From Segatella hominis (lineage in GTDB: Bacteria > Bacteroidota > Bacteroidia > Bacteroidales > Bacteroidaceae), in NCBI RefSeq assembly GCF_019249725.2, contig NZ_CP137559.1:1283501-1347500 (forward strand): 64,000 nt of DNA. Direction: 5' to 3'. Below are positions 1-8,085 of this stretch, piece after piece. Below the pieces are notes generated by a model. The model was not told the origin of the DNA, searched no databases, and saw only the letters and a list, made by a program, of their open reading frames with translations. The translations under genes and the position numbers were made by a program. Each line of letters begins with the position of its first letter. Within the stretch, counting starts at the first letter, position 1.

Positions 1-1
1 T

Positions 2-46
2 TGGGTGATGCTGATGGTTAGTGGAATCTTAGCTTACCTCAATTAA
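2..46 (+). CDS. possible C-terminal tail of an upstream membrane protein
   Basis: One frame stays open from the window edge to a TAA at 44-46 and encodes about 14 mostly hydrophobic residues (WVMLMVSGILAYLN). This could be the last transmembrane stretch of a gene that begins outside the window. Too little is present to name a family, and chance cannot be excluded. Confidence 0.25.
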   Translation, partial: WVMLMVSGILAYLN

Positions 47-128
47 GGCAGATCTGAAAGAAAAGGACCAGCTGAAATAGAAGTTAAATTTAAGCAACAA
101 TAATTTAGTAACACAAAATCTTTAACGT

Positions 129-521
129 ATGAAAAAGTCAATTATGATGGCCCTCTGCATGGCCATGTTGGTATTCGCAGCATCTTGCGGCAACAAAAAG
201 GCAGAAACAACAGCAGAACCTGCTAAAGTAGAAGTAGAAGTAATCACTGACTCTGCATTCCAGCAGAAGGCTGCAGGTGACTATGCAAGTCTTGACCAGA
301 AGACAGTCATCACTTTGAACAGCGACTTTACTGTTACCACCAAGAACTACAAGAAGAACTACTACAAGTGGGAGTTCATGGTACAGCCACAGGGTTCTGA
401 AGCAAACATCATGCTCGCAAGCAAGGGTATGGATACAGATATCAAGGATCAGGCAATCATCGATGTAGAGGAAGGCAAGATCGTAGTTAACAACGAGACA
501 TTCCGCAAGGCTGCCAAGTAA
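129..521 (+). CDS. small lipoprotein of unknown function
   Basis: 130 residues. The N-terminus has a lysine pair, a hydrophobic run and the lipobox-like FAASC with Cys at about position 20, so export and lipidation at the periplasmic face are expected. The mature part is lysine-rich and mostly polar, without cysteines or a domain I recognise; residues 50-125 look beta-rich. It lies 18 bp before ispE on the same strand and may be co-transcribed. No function can be assigned. Confidence 0.75.
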   Translation: MKKSIMMALCMAMLVFAASCGNKKAETTAEPAKVEVEVITDSAFQQKAAGDYASLDQKTVITLNSDFTVTTKNYKKNYYKWEFMVQPQGSEANIMLASKGMDTDIKDQAIIDVEEGKIVVNNETFRKAAK

Positions 522-539
522 TTTAAAAAGAAATAGCCT

Positions 540-1379
540 ATGATTGTTTTTCCATGTGCCAAGATCAACCTTGGCTTGAACATCGTAAGCAAAAGAGAGG
601 ATGGTTACCATAATCTGGAAACCGTCTTCTATCCCATCCCACTGTATGATGCATTGGAAATCAAATACATGGATGAGAAATTTCCGAGCGATACCGCCTG
701 CGACCTGAAAGTGACAGGCAATGTTGTGGATTGTGACGAGCAGAAAAATCTGGTGGTAAAGGCTTACCATATTCTGGCAGCCGACTATCAGTTGCCACGC
801 ATCCATACCCATCTCTACAAGCATATCCCTTCTCAAGCCGGTCTTGGCGGCGGTTCTTCGGATGCAGCCTTCATGATCAGACTTCTCGATGAGCGTTTCC
901 GTCTCAACATCGGTAATCCGGAAATGGAACGTTATGCAGCCCGACTGGGTGCCGACTGTGCTTTCTTCATCGAAGCAGAACCTGCTTATGCGGAGGGTAT
1001 CGGAGATGTACTGATGCCTGCAGATGGTCCTGATGGCAATCTGCAAGGATACTATCTTTGTGTCGTAAAACCCGACGTCGCTGTAAGTACCAAGGAAGCT
1101 TACAGTGCCATCACCCCGAAGAAACCAGCCAAGAGCTGCCGTGATATCGTGCGTCAACCGATAGAAACCTGGAAAGAAGAACTTGTCAATGATTTCGAGG
1201 AACCTATCTTCAAGATGCATCCGGAGCTGGCAGCCATCAAGCTAAAACTTTACGACCAAGGTGCAGCCTACGCCTCCATGAGCGGTAGCGGAAGTGCCCT
1301 CTATGGCATCTTCAAAGAAGAGCCAAAGGGAATCGAAGAACAGTTTGACGGCATGTTCTGCGAAGTGATGAAACTATAG
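540..1379 (+). CDS. ispE: 4-diphosphocytidyl-2-C-methyl-D-erythritol kinase
   Basis: GHMP-superfamily kinase of the MEP isoprenoid pathway; it phosphorylates the 2-hydroxyl of CDP-methylerythritol with ATP in the cytoplasm. The N-terminus AKINLGLNIVSKREDGYHNL is diagnostic (KINL and DGYH). The ATP-binding GHMP loop GLGGGSSDAA is at about residues 100-109 and the C-terminal GSGSALYGI glycine motif at about 249-257. Length 279 is normal for the family. It follows the small lipoprotein closely and precedes the AlkD-like gene by 48 bp, so the three may form one transcript. Confidence 0.96.
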   Translation: MIVFPCAKINLGLNIVSKREDGYHNLETVFYPIPLYDALEIKYMDEKFPSDTACDLKVTGNVVDCDEQKNLVVKAYHILAADYQLPRIHTHLYKHIPSQAGLGGGSSDAAFMIRLLDERFRLNIGNPEMERYAARLGADCAFFIEAEPAYAEGIGDVLMPADGPDGNLQGYYLCVVKPDVAVSTKEAYSAITPKKPAKSCRDIVRQPIETWKEELVNDFEEPIFKMHPELAAIKLKLYDQGAAYASMSGSGSALYGIFKEEPKGIEEQFDGMFCEVMKL

Positions 1380-1427
1380 CAGAAAGCCGTAATCAGATCA
1401 GTAAAGAAACTCTAAAAGGAAATAAAC

Positions 1428-2042
1428 ATGAATGAAGAAACTCATCAGAAGCTGATGAAGATTAAGCGAAGTTTTCGCCTCTTAATGAGTGGTCCTACCT
1501 CTCAGTCGATGACCCAGAAAGGCTTAGGCTATAAGATCAACTGGGGCGTACCTTTCATAGAACTGAAGAAGATGGCCTTGGAATATGGCAAGGATTATGA
1601 ACTGGCCATTGAACTCTGGAAGGAAGACATCCGTGAATGCAAGATTCTTGCCACCCTCATCATGCCGGCAGAGAAGATGCTGCCAGAGATAACAGATATT
1701 TGGATGGAACAGGTCAAGAGCCAGGAAATGGCAGAGATGCTGGCATTCAATCTTCTGCAGTATGTGGATTATGCTCCTGCCATTGCCTATGAATGGATTG
1801 CCACAGACAAGACGCTTTATGAGATAGCTGGATTCCAACTATTGGCAAGGCTTTTTGCCAACGGACAGGAAGCCAACGAGAGAGGCATCAATGAGTTTCT
1901 CGACCAGGCTGCAGTTGCCTTACAAGGCGATAATATGGGTATCAAGCATGCTGCTGCCAACTGTGTATTGCGCTTTGCTGACCTCGGTGAAGAATACGAG
2001 AAGATTGCTCGCGCTGCCCTGAAGGGTATTTTTGAATTATAA
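1428..2042 (+). CDS. DNA alkylation repair (AlkD-like) HEAT-repeat protein
   Basis: 204 residues, almost entirely helical, resembling the AlkD/DNA_alkylation family of HEAT-like repeat proteins (PF08713-type). Features seen: an N-terminal stretch ending in GVPFIELKKMA, typical of the family's substrate-facing helices, then repeated ELAIELWKE / KILATLIMP helices. Family members include DNA glycosylases that bind alkylated bases, but many are uncharacterised and I cannot confirm the catalytic residues, so the glycosylase role is inferred from the fold. Followed by a strong hairpin terminator. Confidence 0.75.
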   Translation: MNEETHQKLMKIKRSFRLLMSGPTSQSMTQKGLGYKINWGVPFIELKKMALEYGKDYELAIELWKEDIRECKILATLIMPAEKMLPEITDIWMEQVKSQEMAEMLAFNLLQYVDYAPAIAYEWIATDKTLYEIAGFQLLARLFANGQEANERGINEFLDQAAVALQGDNMGIKHAAANCVLRFADLGEEYEKIARAALKGIFEL

Positions 2043-2114
2043 AACTTAATCCAAGAAGAAAAAGAAATTTCCTTCCTTTAGATTTAAAAAAAATCCTTTG
2101 GGATTAAGAAAAAG

Positions 2115-2165
2115 AAATTCCCCGCTCCACAAGAATCACTTGATTCTGATGAAGCGGGGGATTTT
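2115..2165. terminator. bidirectional intrinsic terminator
   Basis: Arms AAATTCCCCGCT (2115-2126) and AGCGGGGGATTT (2153-2164) pair with one wobble. A second inner stem AGAATC/GATTCT (2132-2137, 2142-2147) lies inside. T-rich on the + side and A-rich before it, so it can end the + strand ispE group and the - strand HU/LysM transcript that converges on it. Confidence 0.85.
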
Positions 2166-2207
2166 TATATCGTACTATGAAAATAGAATGTTCATCACAT
2201 TGCAGAT

Positions 2208-3743
2208 TTAATTTTTTTTCCCTTTTCTTTTCAGTTCCAGTTTTGGAATCTTCACTTTCTGTCCTGTTTTTATCTCAGAACATCCGTTAATGGCCTGCAT
2301 ATAGCATTCCATGCCAGGGCCCAAATAGAGTTTACTCAATCCAGCTAAAGTCTGACCACTCTTAGCCGTCACGGTTTTTTCTACGCCCACAATACGATAA
2401 GCACCCGTTCTGATGCGAGGATCGTTGAGATACTCAGAAGCCTTTTCAGCCATCTTCACGGCATTATTAGCTTGTGCCATCCGGATGCTGTCCTGCCTGG
2501 CCTTTTTCTTCATTGCCAACTGAGCATGGTCTGTCTGCTCATTGTTTGCCTGAGCACCATTAGCCAGAACGTTCTTTGCGTCAGTTTTATCATCCGAGGA
2601 AGCAACAGACTTCGCTGTATCCACAGGAGCAACTACCGTTGGCTTAGGTTTTGGTTGAGGCTGAGGTTTGATAGCCTTCAACTGCATCTCCATCTGCTCT
2701 TGGCGCGCCTGCATTTTGCCGTAAGTAAAGGCAAACCAGCATAAGCCACCCAAGAGAGCAACAAAGACCACACATACTAAGGCGACCACATATTTTGGTA
2801 TCACGAGATGGTGATGGTCTGAAGCATAAGTTTCAGAGAAATCATCTGCTGAGGTCTCAACGTTTTTCAATTCTGAAGACAAAGCAACGTTTTCTTCAGA
2901 AATCGGGGATTTCACTTCTTGAGGCTGCTCAACTTTCTGATTATTTTCCTGAGTCAACTCTTCGTTCAACAGACTCTCTTGAGACAGGTCATTTTTCTCT
3001 CCATCATCCTGAGACTGCAACTTTGCATCCGACAGATTCTCCTGAGACTGCAACTCTGCATCCGACAGATTATTCTCCTGAGACTGCAACTCTGCATCCG
3101 ACAGATTATTCTCCTGAGACTGCAACTCTGCATCCGACAGATTCTCCTGAGACTGCAACTCTGCATCCGACAGATTCTCCTGAGACTGCAACTCTGCATC
3201 CGGCAGATTCTCCTGAGACTGCAACTCTGCATCCGGCAGATTCTCCTGAGACTGTTCTTCCTCCCGAGACTGCCTTACGTTCTGATCAAGCTCTTGAGGC
3301 TGTTCTGCATTCTGCTCCTCTAAAACCACCTCGTCATCATGGCGTTCCTGCTCTTTCTGCAGCAGCAGTTCCTCTTCCCTTTCCATATTGGCGAATTTCT
3401 CGTCAATATCAGAGAAATCGACACCATCATTCACCACAACAGTTTCGAATTGGGCAAAAGGTTTGTTGATGATTTCCTTCAGGATATTATCCGGAGTAAA
3501 AGAAATCTTATCGCGCCCCTCTATCAGGATTCGCTCACCGGTATTGACATCCACACTCTCCCTATCTTTCACGGAAGTAATCTTGAAGGTACCCAGCCAC
3601 TTCATTTTGAGCAACTTATCCTCCTGGATGCCGGCACCGGCAACCTCAAACATGGTGGCAATAAAGCGCTCCGCCTCAGCCTGGGTAAGTCCACGCTTGC
3701 TGGCAACAGCCTTAGCCAAAACAGACAAACTCGACTTATTCAT
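2208..3743 (-). CDS. HU-domain / transmembrane / LysM-like fusion protein
   Basis: About 511 residues. Residues 1-100 are an HU/IHF-type DNA-binding domain (MNKSSLSVLAKAVASKRGLT... with a flexible-arm region SVDVNTGERILIEGRDKISF). Then an acidic, Gln-rich linker with about seven near-identical 11-12 residue repeats (core LSDAELQSQEN, residues about 164-246), one membrane segment (about 314-337, YVVALVCVVFVALLGG) and a C-terminal LysM-like stretch (SGQTLAGLSKLYLG...KTGQKVKIP). Start placed at 3743 because GGAGGGGAGG lies just upstream; this overlaps the preceding HU gene by 8 bp. The layout predicts DNA binding inside and wall binding outside. That role is inference. Confidence 0.8.
   Translation of the reverse strand: MNKSSLSVLAKAVASKRGLTQAEAERFIATMFEVAGAGIQEDKLLKMKWLGTFKITSVKDRESVDVNTGERILIEGRDKISFTPDNILKEIINKPFAQFETVVVNDGVDFSDIDEKFANMEREEELLLQKEQERHDDEVVLEEQNAEQPQELDQNVRQSREEEQSQENLPDAELQSQENLPDAELQSQENLSDAELQSQENLSDAELQSQENNLSDAELQSQENNLSDAELQSQENLSDAKLQSQDDGEKNDLSQESLLNEELTQENNQKVEQPQEVKSPISEENVALSSELKNVETSADDFSETYASDHHHLVIPKYVVALVCVVFVALLGGLCWFAFTYGKMQARQEQMEMQLKAIKPQPQPKPKPTVVAPVDTAKSVASSDDKTDAKNVLANGAQANNEQTDHAQLAMKKKARQDSIRMAQANNAVKMAEKASEYLNDPRIRTGAYRIVGVEKTVTAKSGQTLAGLSKLYLGPGMECYMQAINGCSEIKTGQKVKIPKLELKRKGKKN
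3006..3252 (-). repeat. 33-36 bp in-frame tandem repeat in the HU/LysM gene
   Basis: About seven copies of a 33 bp unit (two copies are 36 bp, adding one Asn codon) encode the LSDAELQSQEN repeat. Copies differ at only one or two positions (Pro/Ser, Glu/Lys), which indicates recent expansion and probable length variation between strains. Confidence 0.9.
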
Positions 3744-4029
3744 CTTCCTCCCCTCCATTATTTATTTTTTCCTTGACGGAAGCAACAGGTCGGAATCCGA
3801 GCACAAGTTTCGGCGGAACCAGCTGGCGCTTCTTCGTGAGCGGATTGACCACCACGCGCTCCAGTCGTTTCTTCACCTCAAAGGTGCCGAAATCAGGAAT
3901 CGTCACCTGTTCGCCCTCTTCAAACTGAGCAATCATCGCATCAATCACCTTTCTCACCAGGCGTTGAGTATCTTCCTGTGAGAATCCGGTTTTGCGAGCC
4001 AGTTCAGCTATGTATTGTTTATTGTTCAT
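3736..4029 (-). CDS. HU-family DNA-binding protein
   Basis: 97 residues with the full HU/IHF fold: N-terminal helices (MNNKQYIAELARKTGFSQ), the FGTFEVKKR hinge at about 47-55, and the beta-arm NPLTKKRQLVPPKLVLGFRPV with the conserved GFRP-type turn. Binds and bends DNA in the nucleoid. The last codons overlap the start of the HU/LysM gene, so the two are translationally coupled. It lies 25 bp downstream of rimO. The short acidic tail GGEEDE is unusual for HU but harmless. Confidence 0.92.
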   Translation of the reverse strand: MNNKQYIAELARKTGFSQEDTQRLVRKVIDAMIAQFEEGEQVTIPDFGTFEVKKRLERVVVNPLTKKRQLVPPKLVLGFRPVASVKEKINNGGEEDE

Positions 4030-4054
4030 CTTATATCAATCTCCATAAAGATTC

Positions 4055-5350
4055 TTAGACCAATTCTCCATACAGATCAAACTCTTCACTTGAAGTAATC
4101 TTCACGTCATAGAAGTTACCCACTCTCAGTCGCTTGGTGGCAGGAATCAGCACCTCTGGATCCACCTCAGGAGAGCAAAATTCCGTTCTACCGATATAAT
4201 AGTCGCCTTCCTTGCGATCGATGATGACCTTGAGTACCTTGCCCACCTTTTCAGCTTCCACTTCAGCACTGATATCCTGCTGAAGCGCCATCAACTGGTC
4301 CAGTCTGCTCTGCTTCACTTCCTCCGGAACATCATCTTCATAATGCTTGGCACTGTAGGTACCTTCCTCCTCCGAATAAGCGAAAGCACCCATGCGCTCA
4401 AACTTCGCCCATTTCACGAACTCCATCAGTTCCTGGAAATCCTCCTCTGTTTCTCCTGGGAAACCGACGAGCAGTGTGGTTCGGATATGAATTCCCGGCA
4501 CCTTTTCTCTGATAGCCTGAATCAGTTCCATCGTCTCCTTCTTGGTCACATGGCGATGCATACGGTCGAGCATGTGATCACTGATATGCTGCAGTGCGAT
4601 ATCGAGATACTTGCAGACATTTGGCTTTTCGCGCATCACATCAAGCAAGTCCATCGGGAACTGGTTTGGATAAGCATAATGCAGGCGAATCCACTTGACA
4701 CCAGGGATATCAGCCATGTCGGAAATCAGATCAGTGATATGATGCTTACCATCGATATCAAGCCCATAATAGGTAAGTTCCTGGGCGATAATCTGAAATT
4801 CCTTCACGCCATCCGCTACCATTTCGTGAACTTCCTGCAGGATTTCCTCCTTCGGGCGGCTCACGTGCTTGCCGGTAATAATCGGAATAGCGCAATAGGC
4901 ACAATGACGGTCGCATCCTTCGGAAATCTTCACGTAAGCATAGTGGCGAGGTGTGGTGAGATGGCGACGACCATTACAAGCAGGCACCTCAGCCTTTCCC
5001 AGTTCACTGAGAAGAAGTTTGTAGTTATACTTTCCGTAAAACTTATCAACTTCAGGAATTTCAGCTTCCAGTTCTTTCTGATAACGCTGTGAGAGACAAC
5101 CCATTACATAGAGTTTTCTAACTTTACCTTCTTGCTTGCGCTGCACAAATTCCAGAATCGTATCGATGCTTTCCTGTTTGGCATCCCCGATGAATCCGCA
5201 AGTATTGATGACTGCTATTTCACCTTGAGGACGTTTGGAGTCATGTACACAGTGATAGCCGTTTGCCTCAAACTGCTTCATCAGCAACTCGCTGTCCACC
5301 AGGTTTTTGGAGCAGCCCATTGTAATTATATCGATTTCGTTCTTTTTCAC
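4055..5350 (-). CDS. rimO: ribosomal protein S12 methylthiotransferase
   Basis: Radical-SAM enzyme that adds a methylthio group to the conserved aspartate of ribosomal protein S12. Three N-terminal cysteines (MGCSKN, NTCGF, GCLSQR) bind the auxiliary 4Fe-4S cluster. The radical-SAM CxxxCxxC motif is CDRHCAYC at about residue 146. A C-terminal TRAM-like domain covers about residues 365-431. Length 431 is typical. It reads MGCSKNLVDSE, the RimO rather than the MiaB signature. Same strand as ftsY upstream and HU downstream. Confidence 0.96.
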   Translation of the reverse strand: MKKNEIDIITMGCSKNLVDSELLMKQFEANGYHCVHDSKRPQGEIAVINTCGFIGDAKQESIDTILEFVQRKQEGKVRKLYVMGCLSQRYQKELEAEIPEVDKFYGKYNYKLLLSELGKAEVPACNGRRHLTTPRHYAYVKISEGCDRHCAYCAIPIITGKHVSRPKEEILQEVHEMVADGVKEFQIIAQELTYYGLDIDGKHHITDLISDMADIPGVKWIRLHYAYPNQFPMDLLDVMREKPNVCKYLDIALQHISDHMLDRMHRHVTKKETMELIQAIREKVPGIHIRTTLLVGFPGETEEDFQELMEFVKWAKFERMGAFAYSEEEGTYSAKHYEDDVPEEVKQSRLDQLMALQQDISAEVEAEKVGKVLKVIIDRKEGDYYIGRTEFCSPEVDPEVLIPATKRLRVGNFYDVKITSSEEFDLYGELV

Positions 5351-5395
5351 GTTTTCTTAATCTACCGTTTTATTTCTAAATTATGAAATCCTTTA

Positions 5396-5546
5396 AGCCG
5401 TCTTTCGAAAAAGAGGACCTTGATTCCGTTTATCATAGAGAGAAGAAAGACAGCCTCATCTTCGTATATCGCAGAAAAAGTCCTTATTATCAGAGAGAGA
5501 GGACTTAGTCTTTCTTGAAGAGAGGATTAGCCTTTCTTAAAGAGAG
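5396..5546 (-). repeat. reiterated ftsY 3' end
   Basis: The last 20 bases of ftsY (CTCTCTTTAAGAAAGGCTAA on the minus strand, 5546-5527) are followed after 2 bp by a near copy CTCTCTTCAAGAAAGACTAA (5524-5505), stop codon included. More decayed relatives occur near 5396-5455. Confidence 0.8.
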
Positions 5547-6483
5547 AATCTACGAACTCTTTCTTGTTGAAGAGCTGCATATCCTCCATTCCCTCACCCA
5601 GTCCGATGTACTTCACAGGCACCTTCAACTGGTCTGAGATACCGATTACCACACCACCTTTGGCAGTACCATCCAGTTTGGTAATAGCCAAAGAAGTTAT
5701 GTTTGTAACAGCAGCAAACTGCTTAGCCTGCTCAAAAGCATTCTGTCCGGTACTACCATCGAGCACGAGCATCACCTCATCAGGAGCCTCAGGCAAAACC
5801 TTCTTCATGACATCCTTGATTTTCTTGAGTTCATTCATCAGTCCCACCTTGTTGTGCAGTCGTCCGGCAGTATCAATCAGCACCACGTCGGCGCCATTAG
5901 CCTTAGCACTCTGGAGGGTATCGAAGGCAACAGAAGCTGGATCAGATCCCATCTGCTGCTTCACCACAGGCACCCCAACTCTCTCTCCCCAGATGCTGAT
6001 CTGTTCAACGGCAGCAGCACGGAAAGTATCGGCAGCACCGAGATAAACCTTCTTGCCAGCCTTTTTAAACTGATAGGCCAACTTGCCGATGGTAGTAGTT
6101 TTACCCACACCATTCACACCGACAACAAGAATTACATAAGGCTTGTGATCGGAAGGTAAATCCCAGTCGTCATTATCATCAGAGTGATTTTCAGAAAGCA
6201 GATTAGCGATTTCCTCTCGGAGGATTCTATCAAGCTCAGAGGTAGAAACGTACTTATCACGAGCAACTCTCTCTTCGATGCGGCGGATGATCTTCACAGT
6301 AGTCTCCACACCGACATCAGAGGTAATCAAAACTTCCTCCAGATCGTCGAGCACATCATCATCAACGGTTGATTTACCTGCTACTGCGCGTGCCAACTTA
6401 CTGAATACACTCTCCTTGGTTTTCTCGAGTCCTTTGTCGAGAGTTTCCTTTTTCTTATTATTAAAAAAACCGAATAATCCCAT
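5527..6483 (-). CDS. ftsY: signal recognition particle receptor
   Basis: SRP-type GTPase that docks ribosome-SRP complexes at the membrane. About 318 residues: short charged N-terminus, helical N domain, then the G domain with P-loop GVNGVGKTTT, DTAGR and TKLDG, ending FNKKEFVDSLFKKG. Start set at 6483 (MGLFGFFNNKKKE) because a promoter -7 element at 6502-6509 overlaps the longer alternative start at 6504. The acidic A domain of proteobacterial FtsY is absent, as is usual in Bacteroidota. Confidence 0.95.
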   Translation of the reverse strand: MGLFGFFNNKKKETLDKGLEKTKESVFSKLARAVAGKSTVDDDVLDDLEEVLITSDVGVETTVKIIRRIEERVARDKYVSTSELDRILREEIANLLSENHSDDNDDWDLPSDHKPYVILVVGVNGVGKTTTIGKLAYQFKKAGKKVYLGAADTFRAAAVEQISIWGERVGVPVVKQQMGSDPASVAFDTLQSAKANGADVVLIDTAGRLHNKVGLMNELKKIKDVMKKVLPEAPDEVMLVLDGSTGQNAFEQAKQFAAVTNITSLAITKLDGTAKGGVVIGISDQLKVPVKYIGLGEGMEDMQLFNKKEFVDSLFKKG

Positions 6484-6501
6484 AAGATATAATATTTTCT
6501 G

Positions 6502-6533
6502 CAAAGATAATAGAAAAAGCTAACAACACCAAA
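6502..6533 (-). promoter_or_regulatory. Bacteroidota-type promoter for ftsY
   Basis: On the minus strand TTTG (6533-6530), 20 bp, then TATCTTTG (6509-6502), an exact match to TTTG-N19/20-TAnnTTTG. Transcription should start a few bases further on, giving a very short leader before the ATG at 6483. Confidence 0.8.
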
Positions 6534-6559
6534 TTATATTGCAACTTTTTCATAGAAAT

Positions 6560-6645
6560 AAGAAACAAATGAGAAAGATTAAAGAAATGACAAATGAGAA
6601 ATGACAAAGGAGAAATGAGAAATGAGAAGAAAAAGAAAAGGTCGC
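6560..6645. repeat. low-complexity ATGAGAAATGACAA filler
   Basis: Tandem, imperfect units related to AATGAGAAATGACAA fill the gap between the DUF4295 gene and the ftsY promoter. No coding potential is convincing; any short ORF here is a by-product of the repeat. Confidence 0.7.
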
Positions 6646-6690
6646 AACTCGGTAGAGTTACGACCCATGAATATATTAAGTACTAAATGA

Positions 6691-6849
6691 TTAGTCCTTG
6701 AAGAAATCCTTAACAGCCTCGTTAGGTACCATCTTCTCATCGAAAACGTAAGCACCAGTCTTAGGGCTCTTAACCATCTTGATAACCTTTGTATATGCGC
6801 GACCATCCATGTTACCTTCGTGGAGGGTAGCGACCGCTTTCTTTGCCAT
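6691..6849 (-). CDS. DUF4295 small ribosome-associated-locus protein
   Basis: 52 residues beginning MAKKAVATLHEGNMDGR and ending NEAVKDFFKD. Bacteroidota-specific DUF4295, which consistently sits beside rpmB and rpmG. Very basic N-terminus, conserved AYTKVIKMVKSPKTGAYVF core. Start at 6849, 44 bp after rpmG ends. The function is not established; the constant neighbourhood suggests a ribosomal or ribosome-assembly role. Confidence 0.9.
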   Translation of the reverse strand: MAKKAVATLHEGNMDGRAYTKVIKMVKSPKTGAYVFDEKMVPNEAVKDFFKD

Positions 6850-6893
6850 AGTCTATTTAATTGATAAAATTGTTTATAAACTTGTAAGCGAAC

Positions 6894-7082
6894 TTACTTA
6901 ATCTCCTTGTGAAGAGTCATCTTCTTAAGGATTGGGTTGTACTTCATCAACTCAAGACGCTCAGGAGTGTTCTTACGATTCTTTGTAGTCACGTAACGGC
7001 TTGTACCTGGCATACCACTGTTCTTATGCTCAGTGCACTCGAGGATAACTTGTACTCTATTACCTTTTGCTTTCTTTGCCAT
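6894..7082 (-). CDS. rpmG: 50S ribosomal protein L33
   Basis: 62 residues: [20 protein letters not shown], then [27 protein letters not shown], the family signature. It has a single Cys, so it is the zinc-free (C-minus) form. Sits 5 bp after rpmB in a L28-L33-DUF4295 transcript. Confidence 0.97.
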   Translation of the reverse strand: MAKKAKGNRVQVILECTEHKNSGMPGTSRYVTTKNRKNTPERLELMKYNPILKKMTLHKEIK

Positions 7083-7087
7083 GATAT

Positions 7088-7351
7088 TTATTCTCCTATT
7101 ACTTTAATGTCTTTCCAATCTACGTAACCCTTAGACACAGCCTGCTTCAGGGCAGCGTCAAGACCTACCTTGTTAATGAGACGAAGACCAGCAGCGCTGA
7201 TCTTAAGGCTAATCCAGCACTCTTCTTCTACATAGTAGAATTTCTTGCTGAAGAGGTTAACGTCAAAGCTTCTCTTTGTACGGTGCTTTGAGTGAGACAC
7301 ATTGCAACCTAACTGTGCCTTCTTACCTGTAATTTGACAAATCTTAGACAT
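7088..7351 (-). CDS. rpmB: 50S ribosomal protein L28
   Basis: 87 residues with the L28 signature [21 protein letters not shown]...[14 protein letters not shown] and the C-terminal [15 protein letters not shown]. First gene of the rpmB-rpmG-DUF4295 transcript, with a perfect promoter about 55-80 bp upstream. Part of the large subunit near the L1 stalk base. Confidence 0.97.
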   Translation of the reverse strand: MSKICQITGKKAQLGCNVSHSKHRTKRSFDVNLFSKKFYYVEEECWISLKISAAGLRLINKVGLDAALKQAVSKGYVDWKDIKVIGE

Positions 7352-7403
7352 TTCTATCTTTAATTTTCTAATTCGTTAATTGATACCTATTCCAAACAGA
7401 GTG

Positions 7404-7434
7404 CAAAATTACAAATAATTCTCGTATATACAAA
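7404..7434 (-). promoter_or_regulatory. promoter of rpmB-rpmG-DUF4295
   Basis: Minus strand TTTG (7434-7431), 19 bp, TAATTTTG (7411-7404). Both boxes match the Bacteroidota consensus exactly. Confidence 0.85.
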
Positions 7435-7559
7435 ATATTCCTTAGCAGAAACTCAACTTTTAAGTTTTTTTTGCTTTTATCTTCCCCTTTTCGCCTCGAT
7501 TCCCCATTTTTCACTTCAACATAAAAGAAAAAGGAGTTGCGTCACAGGTCGTCCAAATT

Positions 7560-7905
7560 GCTATTTTATTCATCGGATGACACGGATTTTATTCGGAGGG
7601 TTCTTGCTGCAGCGATTACTCACGGATTGGCGCAGAGGCGACCTATTCGGTCGGTGTAGATACCCCTGGGATTGGAAAAAGCGATTCGCCAGAGATTCCA
7701 TAAAAAATCTGTGTAATCTGTGAAATCTGTGGGACAAAAAACTTCCACGAAGAAAAATCTGCGTTATCTGCGGAATCTGCGTGACACAAAACAATAAAGG
7801 AATTCTTCGGGCGCCAGCCATTGGCCAGCGGCCAAATATCCGTGAAAATCCGTGAGTAATCCGATAAGCAAGAATGCCTCCGATTCATCCGTGAAATCCG
7901 ATGAA
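7560..7905. repeat. AATCTGTG-type interspersed repeat block
   Basis: This roughly 710-base gap holds no convincing gene. About 350 bases consist of imperfect copies of (A)ATCTGTGTAATCTGTG and CCGTGAAATCCGTGA units in direct and diverged form. ORFs across it translate to the repetitive HRFHRLHRFF or ITQIFLR type, known by-products of such repeats in Bacteroidota. Confidence 0.7.
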
Positions 7906-7991
7906 ACAAAACTTTGAAGAAATGAAAAAGAGGAAGTGCCATGAACTTATGACACACCCTCTAATATTTTCTAATATCTTGATAAAAGAAC

Positions 7992-8085
7992 TTAATCTTT
8001 CTGCAAATCCTGACAGAAGAAAAAGAACTTAATCCTTCTGCAAATCCTGACAGAAGAAGAGCTTAATCTTTCTTCAAATCCTCTT
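7992..8085 (-). repeat. reiterated pncC 3' end
   Basis: The end of pncC (GAGGATTTGAAGAAAGATTAA on the complement) is followed by two near copies, CAGGATTTGCAGAAGGATTAA and CAGGATTTGCAGAAAGATTAA, with the stop-equivalent TTAATC at 8063, 8029 and 7992 (spacing 34 and 37 bp). Confidence 0.85.

Noticed and set aside
138..1220. 360-codon open frame antisense to the lipoprotein and ispE
   Set aside because: Opposite strand of a clear ispE; composition is a mirror of the coding strand and no homology pattern is seen.
3006..3252. Repeat block resembling a CRISPR array
   Set aside because: Units are contiguous and in frame with no spacers; they encode a protein repeat.
7570..7957. ORFs across the AATCTGTG block
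   Set aside because: Products of the repeat (HRLHRFF-like), not proteins.
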